Source: Phymatolithon calcareum (taxonomy: Eukaryota; Rhodophyta; Florideophyceae; Hapalidiales). From it: a stretch of DNA of 64,000 bases. The DNA is taken from positions 62,001 through 126,000 of the forward strand of contig OZ345367.1 in assembly GCA_977006965.1 (NCBI GenBank), written 5' to 3'. Shown here piece after piece: positions 21,480-32,132 of the stretch. Made by a program: the position numbers and the translations under genes. The stretch's first letter is position 1. Each line of letters begins with the position of its first letter. The notes beneath the pieces are model-generated. The model worked only from the letters and a program-made list of their open reading frames with translations. It made no database searches and was not told the origin of the DNA.

Positions 21480-21558
21480 ATGCATTGAATATCTCAGTAC
21501 AGGGGGGGGGGTCGCTATATAGTGCCGGGTTATATAGTGCCACCCTCTACTTTGTGCC

Positions 21559-22349
21559 CAAAGCATTGGAAAAAAAATTGCTATTGTAATTATTTAAATT
21601 ATTGTTCCAATAATTTATTCCTGAGTCGCGTATATTTATTGTATTTATTGAGATCTTCGTGGTTACGACAATTATTTTATTTATTTGAAAGCATTATTTA
21701 CTCGAGAACGCTCGACTAAGTCTACGTTTCTGGGGGAGAATGACAGCATTTTGGCCCGACGATTATATTGTTTATTTGGGCCCGATGGTATTCTTGAACA
21801 GTAAAGTGACATGTTTGTCATCGATAGCACATGACGTGTCGGCTGCGGACTCCTCATTTAGGATTATGAAAACCATGGCAATCAACACAGTACAACGGGA
21901 ACTGCGTACCAGGCGAGCACCGTTTGGTAGCACCCAAGATGCCGCGACTATCGCTAGCCGAGCGCGCATTGAAGCGTCGCAAAAGCGTTCTTTCCTATGA
22001 TTCTGAGTACATGGACTTGCGATTCATTGTACCGACGTCGAATATGTGCGAGAGGTTTTTCTCTATCGCTGGTTACGCGTTGGATGACAGAAGAAGAAGC
22101 GTTATTCCTGCAAATTTCGAGAAGCAGATGTTCCTTCATGCTAACTCGGATGTGTGGGGAATCGAAGACGTCAATGCTATCGTGACAGAAAGCAGCTAGA
22201 TGGATCCAATAATTGGGAATAACCAGTTATTTATTCCTCACTGAACTTAAATACAATAATTTATTCCTTCTGCGCTCAACAGTCTTGATATTTATTCTCG
22301 ACACTGCGCGAGAAAAGAATAAAAATAAATAAATAATTCCAATGCTCTG
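21559..22349. mobile_element. hAT element nested inside the pogo-like element
   Basis: Ends CAAAGCATTGGAA (21559-21571) and TTCCAATGCTCTG (22337-22349) are inverted repeats with one mismatch. TTTGTGCC flanks both sides exactly (21551-21558, 22350-22357): the 8-bp hAT target duplication. 791 bp long with only the transposase C-terminus inside, so it is internally deleted. It inserted after the pogo-like element was in place. Confidence 0.85.
21924..22199 (+). pseudogene. hAT transposase C-terminal remnant
   Basis: 91 codons with the hAT dimerisation signature: FIVPTSNMCERFFSIAGYAL, DDRRRSVIPANFEKQMFLH, then ANSDVW. The serine-x-x-x-ER-F-S core and the closing LHxNxxxW pattern match the family. 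The catalytic domain is absent. It belongs to a different hAT lineage from the remnant at 4637-4939, judging from the low similarity of the two. Confidence 0.82.
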
Positions 22350-22497
22350 TTTGTGCCACCCATTTTGGGCTGGTACGATTATCATATCAAAGACAGAGGC
22401 TGTGGCTGCTTACAGGGCATTCCTGGCCGCCATTCTCCTCTTCGTCTCCTCAGCTCACCATCTTCACGCCGCCGACAGTGATGGGCACCCAGGGCAG

Positions 22498-23002
22498 AAG
22501 AGAACGCGGCTGACGCTTCAACAAAAGCTTGAAGCACTTCGCATGCTGTCAGCGACGTCATCGAGATGTTGAATAAACTGAAAGTCAGTTTACAGAGTGA
22601 CGACATCCTGAGAGCTAAAATCGATGATGACGTCAGACACGAGGATGTGGAGCATTGGTTTGAGGTTGAAGATGATACAGACGTTCAACAGGCGTTCGTT
22701 TCCGATGTTTCGGATATATTGGAGGAGGTTGCAGCCCAAAGCCCAATAGAACCTGACAATGAAAGCGAAGAAGAAGTTTCTGCGGTTATAGCATCTCCCC
22801 CAGCTCTCACTGAGCTGCACAGCATGTTTCGTCCTCTCCAAGAGTCCGCGTTTTAGTGTAACCTTCCTGACGCTAGTAGTCATCTTCAACGAGCATTTCG
22901 GGTATTCATAGACGCTATCCGTAAGCAGAACAATGAGAAGCAGAGACAGCTACTTGTCTCAGAGATGTTTAACAAGCGTTCTGAAGATAAAACACGCCAG
23001 TA
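22498..23002 (+). pseudogene. pogo/Tigger transposase remnants
   Basis: Near 22498-22555 the frame reads KRTRLTLQQKLEALRML, resembling the psq/CENP-B-type helix-turn-helix at the N-terminus of pogo/Tigger transposases. After a frame break the 22566-22856 frame has an acidic C-terminal domain, and beyond its stop the same frame goes on (HLQRAFRVFIDAIRKQNNEK, to a stop at 23000-23002), like the family's C-terminal tail. The DDE domain is deleted. A broken, non-autonomous copy. Confidence 0.6.
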
Positions 23003-23234
23003 AAATCGTTCTCCTCGTTCTCCGTACAACTTCGTTGGGGGTCACGGCAAACACTCTTACAGTAGTGCGAAACGGTCCCTCAAATTTCATGTAGTGCGGA
23101 ACCTAAATAGTGCGCATTTTTTTAGTCTGGTTCTATGTGGCACTATATAGCGACCCCCCCCTGTACAATATTGTGCACGGAATTGATACCCAACCAATCA
23201 AATGATTTGCCACTTCAAGAGTGCTACGTGGTTA

Positions 23235-23341
23235 GAGATTGACATTAATCAAAAATTCCGCGATTGTGCGGACCGGTCCTCGCCAAAATAGGTCCTCAGA
23301 TGACACCGCGCAGAGAGGAGTCATTGAGGAATGTCAATCTC
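23235..23341. mobile_element. 107-bp MITE with TA target
   Basis: Twelve-bp perfect terminal inverted repeats (GAGATTGACATT, 23235-23246, and its complement at 23330-23341) flanked by TA on both sides (23233-23234, 23342-23343). Segmental copy B lacks it at about 41825. No coding capacity. Most likely a Tc1/mariner-type MITE. Confidence 0.8.
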
Positions 23342-23795
23342 TATAGGTGATCGTTCTTCAGGGGCCATACTTCAGTCATCGTTCGACAATGTGTTTGGTT
23401 CTTACTCAAGCTGGATCATCTTCTCTGCTCCTTCAGTCCTTGATATCTCAACCGCTTCGGTTATGAGTACCTCATCCCAGAACCATCGATTGACCTTTTG
23501 AACGATCAGCGATTCGAACATGATACGGGTCATGCTCTTACGAATATCCGTTAGAATATGCCTCGAAAGGTTTCAACGGTGCTCAACCTCAGCAAATGAA
23601 CCAGAAGTAATGCCGCAGTTGATGAAATCGCTCTTATCATTCTGGTGAGGCTCATTTCCGCGCTCAATCTGCTCTGTAATGCTAATCCCATAAGCCGGGG
23701 CCTCATTTTCTCCTTCGCCTTCACATTGGGGCTTCAACATGCGTTGAACCGATCTCTTCTCCTCAGGTGCGTTGATGGAATGAGTTACCGACTTC

Positions 23796-23996
23796 ATGGC
23801 GATAGCCTTGAGAGTCTTTCTACAGTACGTCAAGTGCGAGCCGAGCTTTCTTCAGTGTTTGTCCCCGATTCTCCAGAAACCTGGTGACTTCGTAAATCGC
23901 TCCGTGCTGTCCGATGAAATTATTAACCTTCGCAAGAAGCTGGGTCTTCAGATGTCTGATTGGAACTTAATATGCACATTGCAAGCCCAGTTTTAA
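23796..23996 (+). CDS. Conserved small frame, 66 aa, copy A
   Basis: A 66-codon frame kept open in both segmental copies (the partner is at 49053-49253), with about six amino-acid differences that are mostly conservative (K/R, I/V, L/F, S/T). It lies convergent to, and just past, the 3' end of the NB-ARC gene, so it may merely be conserved 3' flank. It looks like the C-terminal end of a larger lost protein. No family recognised. Confidence 0.25.
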   Translation: MAIALRVFLQYVKCEPSFLQCLSPILQKPGDFVNRSVLSDEIINLRKKLGLQMSDWNLICTLQAQF

Positions 23997-24067
23997 TGTG
24001 GAAACCAAATGGCTTGTTCAGTTTACAGTCTCGAAGACAGTGTTAGCCAAGCATTTATTTATAGGGC

Positions 24068-27000
24068 TCACGCTTTTAATCTACATATAACTACTGCCCC
24101 ATAGCTCATTCCTCCGGCGCACAATCTTTTCATCGCATTGTACTTCCACGAGTAAACTGAAGACAAAGACAGGAGTAATGTATCTTCTATTGGCATATTC
24201 GAATACAAATAATCACCTCGAGAGTAAAGTTCTGCCGTATATGGAGGGAAAGATACGGGCCAAAGGTGCGGTGTCTCTTGTCCACAACTGCGAATGACGT
24301 TTTCCGCCTCCTCGTGCGTCATTTCTTGACTTGTGCCGCTGTCATGTTTTATCGGAGTTTCGCCTTTAGAATCGCTCAGTTGTTGTGTCGATTGAAAAAC
24401 GATTGTTCGGTTCACACGATTCCAAATGATGACTGCGCCACCGGAGTCGCGGGCCACGACGTACGATCCGTCACCGCTCTCAGAGATCGCCATAACTTCT
24501 TCTGTGTGCCCCAGCAGCGGACTTCCTATCAGAACTCCTGATTTGGCGTCCCATATTCTAACTGTTTTGTCGCCTGATCCCGAGAGAATCCTCTGACCGT
24601 CCGAGCTGAACGACACACAATTCACGATGCCTAAGTGTCCTTCCAGAGGACCCCCAGTTTCATTTGACGTCTCTGCGTCCCATAAGCGAACTGTTTTGTC
24701 GTCTGATCCGGAGACTAAATGTCGCCCGTCATGACTGAACGAAACACATCGTACACATCTTGTGTGACCTTGCATTGGACGACCAATCTGATTGCCGGTA
24801 CGCGAGTCCCACATTCGAACTGTTCTGTCCATCGATCCAGATGCAACTCGAAGTCCGTCATGGCTTATGGCAACGGCACATACAGCATCAGAGTGTCCAT
24901 ATTCCGGTTCATTCGCTACCGCGTCAGGGTGTCCATTTTCCGGTTCATTCGCTTCCGCGTCAACACGCGTGTCCCATATACGAATAAAACCATCCGTAGC
25001 CCCGGAAATAATTCTTTCCCCGTCTGGAGTAAACGCAACACTTGTCACTCTGCCGTGTGTATGCGAGAATGTCCAAATAGTTCTACCAGTGTTGGCGTCC
25101 CACAAGCGAACGGTACGATCCGACGAGCTAGACGCAATTTGTTGTCCCACTGGACTGAACGTGACACAGTCCACCATATGTGCGTTTCCTTTAAAGGGCC
25201 CAGCAGCACACGTCCAAGTTGTAGTGTCCCACACGCGAATTGTTTGGTCCGCTGACCCAGTCGCCAACAGCTGGTCTCGCGCATTAAACGCAACGGAAAG
25301 AATTCCTAGTGCATGTGCTTTGGAATATTCCAAGAGAGTACGACCGGTACTACTGTTCATAACTTTCAGCGTTCCATCGCACAGTCCGATTGCAACGTTT
25401 TCGCCGTCATGAGAAACAGCAACACAATAAACATCGCTGTTCTGTTGGAATTCTTCAATTTGTGCGCCCGTGTTCGCGTCCCAAATCCCCAACGAGCGAT
25501 GACGACAGCACGAGAATATCTTCGAACCGTCGCTGCATAGAGCAATGCCGTTTACCAAATTGCAGTGCCCTTCGAGAACATGAGCTGACGCCTCGGACAT
25601 CTCCCATTCCCATACAGCAACCGAATCGTCTTCCGACCCTGAGACAAGTCTTTTCGATCCACCGGCAAAAGTCACGCAGCTTACACCAGCCGAGTGCATT
25701 GTCAAACGCTTCAATATTTCGCCCGTCGATGCATCTGCAACAACAACATCATTGCCTACTCCTGCTGCAATAAAGCGACCACAAGGAGAGCAATCAACTG
25801 CCCCGCAATAACCTCCCACCGGAATCTCCATTATCTGAGCGCTGCGCGGGTCAGGGAAAGACGGGCTAACAGGTACCAGGTACGGCACTGGTGTGTGCGC
25901 TTCGACGCTCGTCATGTAGGATCTCACAACTGCGCTGTCCGTCCTAAAGATAGCGAGGCGCCCGCACAATTGTGTCACAAAAGATCGCTTTCCTTCCGAA
26001 ACTATTCCCCATGACACTTGTATCGCTTTCCATATTAACTCAAATTCCCGACTGACTCTGAGTGGAAAAACGTCTTCGCCAAGCTTCACCAAATAGTCAA
26101 AGTCCGATTTGAGTGACAAGCTACCACCGATGTCAAATCGAACATGCGTCCATCGCGCATCCAAAAGAAGAGCGGCAAGTTCGGTAACCAAATTTGAACA
26201 CACCAGGTGTCTGGCAAGATTCAGATGAATATACCCGTCACTGGGGACGGACCACCACGGCCTCGGTGTGTGGACCAGCAATGCATGCTCAAATGAATCA
26301 TCTTTCTCATCCGACAATGAACCCTTAAACGTGCTTGGCAATTGTTGGATATATCCGCTGAGAATCCTGGCATGCCATAAGGAGCTTGTCTTCTTCACCT
26401 GGGCCTGTCGCTTACAAAAGTCCAGCTGTAGATCATGCAGCTGGAGACTGTATTCTTTCGCAACATTTTCCGCACGGTCCTGAAAAAGGAGCTTGCAAAG
26501 ACTCAGCCTGTTGAGCAGGCGGGTAACACCCAACGCAAAATCTTCGTCCATCTTCCACATACGGCTAAGGACAGAAACGGGGACACGGGCTTGGTGTCTC
26601 AGCACGCAAAGGCTAGTATATAGATCAGCGATCGTAGACTCAAGGTCTACAGCGTATCTTGACTTCAGTTGCACGAATTCAGCTTCTAGGATTGTCAGAC
26701 TGAGTATGATTCCGGAGTTTAAGCTCGATCCTCCAGGGCCTTGCTCTTCGCCAAGTTCAGTCCTCTGTCTCGCCAGCTGCACAGCGTATGCGTCGCATGC
26801 ACGTTCAAAGTTACCTTGTTCTTCTGCCAACATCCCCACTGCGCTTCCACATACTGCCAAAGCGATAGGCAGTCCTCCACAAATCGTAAGGATCGTCACG
26901 ATACTCCTTCTCAGGGCGCCGTTCGGTTCTTGAGGCGCATTTTTCGTTGCATCTCGTGCCGCATGCATCATGAATATGCGCGCGGACACCGCCCCGAGTG

Positions 27001-28123
27001 GCTCTCTCGGCGCAAAGTCAACCTTGTGTCCAGCAGCGTTTGCAATAGCTGTACTTCGCGTGGTTATCGCCATTCGGCTCTGCGGGCATGACCTTAAGAT
27101 CTGGCGAAGGTCGTGCAAGAACCCGGTCTTGCAGTTGGTTGTAGGCCATAAATCGTCGACAAGAAAGAGGCAGATTTTCCGGTTGAACCACGCGACCGCA
27201 TAGTCCACTGCATCTTGCAGCAACAAGGGGCGTTCCACTGTGGAGACGGACACCGATGACCCTGTTAGCCGCATGATTTTCGCGATGGCATCTATTGCCG
27301 TGGACAAAGAAGCGCCTTGACCAAATGCCATGTACAGGATTCCGTCGGGAAAACGAGTCCGGATATCTTCGTTGAATGCAAGTGCCTGCAGCGCAATCGT
27401 TTTGCCCACGCCTGCCATGCCGACCACGCCGTGCGCATGCGTAATCGTTCCTGCCGCCACGGTGACCGGGGATGATGAATCTGCGGCAAGAATGGATGCC
27501 TTCAACGTGGCCTCCGGTGTACAGAAGTTCCCCTCTGCATCCATTGCAAAGTCGAGGTGTGTACCATCGGGCAGTGCCGGCGTGCTTGCTGTCGCGCGAT
27601 AAACTTCCGCGTTACCGGTGATTTGTAATCTATCGAGCTTCGGGAGAATGGCATTTTGCTGTTCTTGACTGCTCAGTCCTGTAACGAGCATTGAAATTAG
27701 GGTCAATAGCTGGGAAGAGGCCTCTTGTAGGGGGGCTTGGAGATCATTCATTGCGTTGCTAATGACTTTTGTACGGAATGTTCGATGGATCATGGACTGG
27801 ACCTTAGCCCTTGAGCCACTGGCGGTCGCTGGGAAGGCCTTCGAGCAAACTTTTTCCACTGTAGAGTTGGATCGAACGAGAGTGCCGCGGACAGACTCCA
27901 GAGTGACCTTGACGTCGACAGTAACTTCATCGGGAATTGTACCTGCTCTCGTCCGGAGCAATTTGTCAACTCTCGTGAGCTGCGCTGTCAAGCGATCAAG
28001 TTTTTCGGTGAGGGCGCGAAACGTTTCCGGGCCATCGCGGATGATGGCGATGCGGGTCGAGATGCTTGTGACGATAGTGCGAGCTTGAGCAATGATGGAA
28101 AACCCAAAGCTAACGGCCTCCAT
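24068..28123 (-). CDS. STAND protein: NB-ARC NTPase plus WD40 repeats, copy A
   Basis: About 1351 residues from MEAVSF. I chose this start because it aligns with the first methionine of the paralogue; an in-frame methionine 24 codons upstream also exists. Order: helical N-terminal region (1-190) of no clear family; NB-ARC NTPase with Walker A GMAGVGKT (about 232-240), Walker B LFLVDDLW (about 318-325), sensor RMAITTRS, GGLPIAL (about 415-421) and an LHDLQ motif in the MHD place; a helical linker; then about 11 WD40 repeats (about 770-1235) ending in the usual WD/WN pairs; and a C-terminal tail. Such proteins work as nucleotide-switched sensors that oligomerise, with WD40 repeats binding the trigger. 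A 12-residue tandem duplication (NEPENGHPDAVA / NEPEYGHSDAV) sits between two WD repeats. No stop or frameshift. The plus-strand frames over it are shadows. Confidence 0.9.
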   Translation of the reverse strand: MEAVSFGFSIIAQARTIVTSISTRIAIIRDGPETFRALTEKLDRLTAQLTRVDKLLRTRAGTIPDEVTVDVKVTLESVRGTLVRSNSTVEKVCSKAFPATASGSRAKVQSMIHRTFRTKVISNAMNDLQAPLQEASSQLLTLISMLVTGLSSQEQQNAILPKLDRLQITGNAEVYRATASTPALPDGTHLDFAMDAEGNFCTPEATLKASILAADSSSPVTVAAGTITHAHGVVGMAGVGKTIALQALAFNEDIRTRFPDGILYMAFGQGASLSTAIDAIAKIMRLTGSSVSVSTVERPLLLQDAVDYAVAWFNRKICLFLVDDLWPTTNCKTGFLHDLRQILRSCPQSRMAITTRSTAIANAAGHKVDFAPREPLGAVSARIFMMHAARDATKNAPQEPNGALRRSIVTILTICGGLPIALAVCGSAVGMLAEEQGNFERACDAYAVQLARQRTELGEEQGPGGSSLNSGIILSLTILEAEFVQLKSRYAVDLESTIADLYTSLCVLRHQARVPVSVLSRMWKMDEDFALGVTRLLNRLSLCKLLFQDRAENVAKEYSLQLHDLQLDFCKRQAQVKKTSSLWHARILSGYIQQLPSTFKGSLSDEKDDSFEHALLVHTPRPWWSVPSDGYIHLNLARHLVCSNLVTELAALLLDARWTHVRFDIGGSLSLKSDFDYLVKLGEDVFPLRVSREFELIWKAIQVSWGIVSEGKRSFVTQLCGRLAIFRTDSAVVRSYMTSVEAHTPVPYLVPVSPSFPDPRSAQIMEIPVGGYCGAVDCSPCGRFIAAGVGNDVVVADASTGEILKRLTMHSAGVSCVTFAGGSKRLVSGSEDDSVAVWEWEMSEASAHVLEGHCNLVNGIALCSDGSKIFSCCRHRSLGIWDANTGAQIEEFQQNSDVYCVAVSHDGENVAIGLCDGTLKVMNSSTGRTLLEYSKAHALGILSVAFNARDQLLATGSADQTIRVWDTTTWTCAAGPFKGNAHMVDCVTFSPVGQQIASSSSDRTVRLWDANTGRTIWTFSHTHGRVTSVAFTPDGERIISGATDGFIRIWDTRVDAEANEPENGHPDAVANEPEYGHSDAVCAVAISHDGLRVASGSMDRTVRMWDSRTGNQIGRPMQGHTRCVRCVSFSHDGRHLVSGSDDKTVRLWDAETSNETGGPLEGHLGIVNCVSFSSDGQRILSGSGDKTVRIWDAKSGVLIGSPLLGHTEEVMAISESGDGSYVVARDSGGAVIIWNRVNRTIVFQSTQQLSDSKGETPIKHDSGTSQEMTHEEAENVIRSCGQETPHLWPVSFPPYTAELYSRGDYLYSNMPIEDTLLLSLSSVYSWKYNAMKRLCAGGMSYGAVVICRLKA

Positions 28124-28378
28124 GTCGAAGAGGTGCAGTCGATTGCCTAGAGTAAGTTTAGAGGCAGTGATGAAGCAGTTGGCTTGGTTGTGCACGCGGA
28201 GGAAGCGGTTGACTAATGTACTGGGTTTCTGCAGGGATGCTGCTGGTGTGAAACTGATATCGTACTATCCAGGACGTCGCCAAAGATTGACTCTGGAGTT
28301 GGTCGGACTCAGTGAAGTACAACAGTAGCATTTGACGAACCAAGCGACTTTCGTTAATGGATAGTACGATATCAGTTT

Positions 28379-30389
28379 GCTTCCCTTCATTGAGGGGCTC
28401 CATTCACATAAACTGTGGACACTAGTGTCTAGTTTACTAACCACCTCAATTGAGTGTAAATCCCTCATTTGAGGGGTGATTTAAAAGCTGGAAAAAATCT
28501 ATAACACGAAGGCGAAACAGCTCGCTCACGCCAGAGTCGTAAAGCCGGGCTTGTCTTCTGTGCGAGGAGTAACGCAACTACTACCTGAAAAGCACATCGT
28601 GCTGAGCTAGGAACTAAAATGTGCTGTCTACTCTTAAGAATCAGACCTGTTATGCCGCAAGAAAAAGACTCCCGTCTACGGATCGGTGCATTCAAACATG
28701 CCAAGGAAACGAAGGCGCTTAGTCTAGAAGAATGTTGTAGACTATATGCAGTCATTTCCAAGTTAATAAACGTGATTGGTACGGCTCAGGATGTAATTGA
28801 AGAGAAGTTCTGTGGCCTCGCAAGCACGTCACTGTGCGTAAAATGGGTCCTAATTCAGCACCCAGTGAAGAAGATTAAGATTGCGACCGTCAAGATTGTT
28901 AGCCTCAATTCATAAAAATCTGATGATGGTGCTTCAGCCCGTTTGGCACCTTGGACCGAGCCCACACTGGAAAAGTTTAGCATTGCCAAATCCTGCTTAC
29001 AGTACTCGTCTTCGCCAACCTTCATCAGAAAACGCCAATTTTCCTGCTCCATTCGCAACGAAAAGCTAACCAATAGACCAAGCAAACTGCAACGCAGTCC
29101 TCAGAAGCACTAGGCGCCATTTGAGGGCTCTCTTTGCTACTCTCTCTAAGATTTTTGCGATGTTTTCAAACAGCCCCTCATTGTTCACGAACGGAAGTAC
29201 TTCGACCCGTTTCTCAATGCATATTTCCTCCACCATTTTGGTGAAAACTCTAACGATATTCTAGCGCCTTGATACATTCCGTCCACTACAGCGCAGGAGT
29301 AGATGCCCCACGGTCTCCTTTGTTCTCGCAGAGCAGGTCTTGCATATAGGGTCATAGTCAACGGTAACATCTTGAAAAACTGTTACCAGCGAGCAACATA
29401 GTGCGGTAAGTTGATTGAGAGTAGTTTCAGCGTGCTTGTGGCTTATATTGTGCTCTGAGGGTAACAAATGCATACTCCTAAGCTTTGTCGACTTGTGCCG
29501 ATTGACAATCGACCACGCAGATTCTATGCTTAAGGGTATATTTTGATGCGTCACTAGATTTGACTCCGTAATGCCTTTTCGAGCAAGGCCGTCCGTTTTT
29601 TAGTTCCCAGGGAGCTCTTAGTAGCTTGGGATCCAAATTGCTTCGCAAGTGATGATATCATCAATCAGCCTTTCCATAGTATCCGACAGCTTGTCATCTC
29701 CCCATACATCCATCGTTGCTTGGTCAGCGCATCGAGGACGCTTCTTCTGTCTGCAAACAAGCAAATGTGGTGTACGCATGGGATTCGCAAGTGTTCTATC
29801 TCCTCAAAAGTTCAGACGGCCGAGAATATTTCGGTGTCGAACGACGAACCCACTGCTCCAATGGTCGTTTCGTGTGAACACATCCGGCAACTTTCTTGGT
29901 TGATAACTCGTTTCTAATCTGTGAAGGTCATCCAGAGTGTCAGCAGCGCGTGATGCAGCAAAGATAACATGAAGTACTGATCCAGCAATTCATCGATACT
30001 GCATTTAACTCCAGTACGACTCGTCAACATTCATTCAATTCATATCGCACAATTACGTTAGAGAGCGGTGTTCGAACCCGCTTCATTCCCACCGAGAAGA
30101 AAAGGAAGAATTCGAATGCCATGACGACTACTTTTGCGGCGCAAATCAACCGCAAAGTTTGCAAAGTGAGGAAAATGACTGCCATATGTTCATCATTTAG
30201 CAAGCTTTATGGTGGCGAAACATGCATCTGTCGCATTCATTTGGTTGAGACTGTTTCACGAAGCGCGTTGTTGCTATTCATAAGCTTAACGCTGTCGAAG
30301 AGCCTGATGTTGGAGAGCTTTCGTTTGCAAATAATTGTATGAATCACATACCCTCAATTGAGGGAAAATTTCAGTAAACTAGACACTAG
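28379..30389. mobile_element. Possible element with inverted CTCAATTGAG-type ends
   Basis: The left side (28417-28454) reads CACTAGTGTCTAGTTTACT and then CCTCAATTGAG; the right side (30351-30389) reads CCCTCAATTGAGGG and then AGTAAACTAGACACTAG, so the two are inverted repeats of about 35 bp. The interior includes an old LINE relic. Segmental copy B has related but differently filled sequence at 53.67-54.71 kb with the same core palindromes. No clear target duplication or transposase, so this is a tentative call. Confidence 0.45.
29060..29750 (-). pseudogene. Old LINE ORF2 C-terminal relic
   Basis: In reverse, the frame carries phrases matching the 8.2-kb LINE: AIWIPSY, DGLARKGITESNLVTHQ, then HISHKHAETTLNQL-like NISHKHAETTLNQLTALCC, the finger ICKTCSARTKETVGHLLLRC, and after a frame break KMVEEICIEKRVEVLPFVN. 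Several stops and shifts are present. Same family as the 8.2-kb copy but far more decayed. No tail or target duplication found. Confidence 0.75.
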
Positions 30390-32132
30390 AGAAGTGGAAC
30401 TTCTAAATGTGCTTGTTCCACTGAAAACGAATCTGATGGTCCAAGGGCAGCGGGAAATGTTCGTAGCAGTGAATATTTTAATGTTTTTTGAAAAGTGTCG
30501 AAAAACATTACTTCCATAACGAAGCAACAGAGCAGCAGATCAACTGCATGAAGTGATACTGGGCGTTACGATACAGTAGGTACATTTGGCATCAAAGCAT
30601 GATGTTTTTATTATATCTTCACATGCGTGAAGTGGCATTTTCTTGGATACTGTAACACAAAAGCACTTACGTAACTCGAACATGTGATTCTCAAACCCAC
30701 GTGGATGGAGCATGTGATTTGTCGCATACATACACGAGGAAAATGTACCTTTTTGATATCAACATTGTGCCTTTTTGAATTTTCAGTTCTTGTTGAAATT
30801 CTGCTGGAACTTCGAGCATAATAAAAATATCAACTCTGATTACAAGCTACAAGCGAAATATCGCATTTAACTGGTTTCTTTAGTTCTATAGAGCAATAAA
30901 GGAATCTTCTGAAGGCAAGGAAAATCTGCATAGAAGGCAGACAGCCCTCTCCGACTATCAGCGAGAAGAAAATTGGAAAACCAGCAATATTCTGCAAAGC
31001 GTGAATTTTCTTTGTTTGATATGCGATTAATCACATGTAGGGTCTACACCTGGGCTCCTGCAGTGTACACGCTTTTCGACTTTTGTGCAGATTTTCGTGT
31101 TTTGCCTTTCTTTTAATAAAGTACAAACCTCGCAAACCCAATGAGTTAGAGGCGCACCGCTTCGAATTTGGCGCCTCAAGAGTCTGAGGCACCTCACGAA
31201 GATTCATATTTTTTGTCAGAAGAGGCGCTTTTTAAATTGCGGTACTGAAGTTTCAAAGCAGACCGCCTCCAAAAAAAGAACGAAATTCTGATATTTGGCC
31301 CCACGAAATCCAGAAAAAGAATTCCAAAGCAGGGCCGAAACCGTTGCCCCAAGTACAACAAATGTTTTTAAAATATGCTGTACTGCGCATGTTACAAGGT
31401 GTGCTCTCAAGTGGGCAGAGCAACTGTATTACGATACTTAAGATCGACGTTCAACAGAGCGCCTCTTTGGAGAAAGTCGGCACTGGGTGCGCATTTTGGA
31501 TTCAGTGCCCTAAGCAAGCTGACGGTTTTACAGAGATATCTAGCGGCAGTGAAAATAAACACAGCAGACTAATATTGTATTCGACGAGAAATAACAATCG
31601 TCGGATATTTCAATCAATAGATAACTGGGGAGCGCACGAAAAGCGGCCCTGTCGATCATGTATGAGGCTTTAGGAGCTTTTTTTAAAAAAAGAATAAAAG
31701 GCAAGATTGCCAAAAAACTGATAGAACCAGATTGTCCAGACCATCTGGGTCTATCAGTTTTTGGCTGCACTGTCCAGGTCGTGGCGCTACATGGAATCCT
31801 CGGCTTATCCTAAGCTGTAATCCATTCATACTGTATTGTCACTGAAAAGAACCCAAAAATTATTTTCTTGTTTGATTTCTCCCCCCAAAACTAAATGCAC
31901 TCTTCTGGTCCCAAAATAATTTATTTACAGCGCATCTCTATTGGCATGCTGCACGCGGTTCGCAGAATGTCATTAATTCGCATCATCGTTTCCACGTACT
32001 CTCATCTCAACATCTCCTTAGCCCTGTGCAGCTTGTCCTGTTTACGCGTTCCGCAAAAAGTCCGCTATGCACGGAAATATACCGCCGCATCCACAAGCAG
32101 AAGGTGCCAAGGATGCACAAGGCGGCTATTCA

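Larger units (their letters stand above)
21500..23163. mobile_element. pogo/Tigger-like element with TA target
   Basis: Near-perfect terminal inverted repeats of about 25 bp start with CAG, a run of G (10 on the left, 8 on the right) and TCGCTATATAGTGCC; right end at 23139-23163. TA flanks both sides (21498-21499, 23164-23165), the Tc1/mariner/pogo target. The segmental copy B at about 41760 runs through this point without the insert. Without the nested hAT element it would be about 865 bp. Its own coding remnants (22498-23002) are pogo/Tigger-like. Confidence 0.85.
21480..32132. repeat. Segmental duplication, copy A
   Basis: Aligns with 41745-58580 in the same orientation. Anchors seen by eye: 23.17-23.23 with 41.79-41.82 kb; 23.37-23.55 with 47.46-47.63 kb; 23.55-28.13 with 48.78-53.39 kb (constant offset 25263 through most of the NB-ARC gene); 30.4-30.77 with 54.7-55.11 kb; 30.8-32.13 with 56.81-58.58 kb. 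Insertions private to this copy are the pogo/hAT nest, a 107-bp MITE and the insertion after 32132. Flanks are roughly 90-95% alike by inspection, so the duplication is not very recent. Confidence 0.85.

Noticed and set aside
24266-27602. Many plus-strand frames (up to 206 codons) over the first NB-ARC/WD40 gene
   Set aside because: They lie opposite a 1351-codon domain-rich frame and show codon shadows of it. The same set recurs over copy B.
28619-28915. 98-codon plus-strand frame inside the inverted-end element
   Set aside because: No domain, no counterpart in copy B; not distinguishable from a chance frame.
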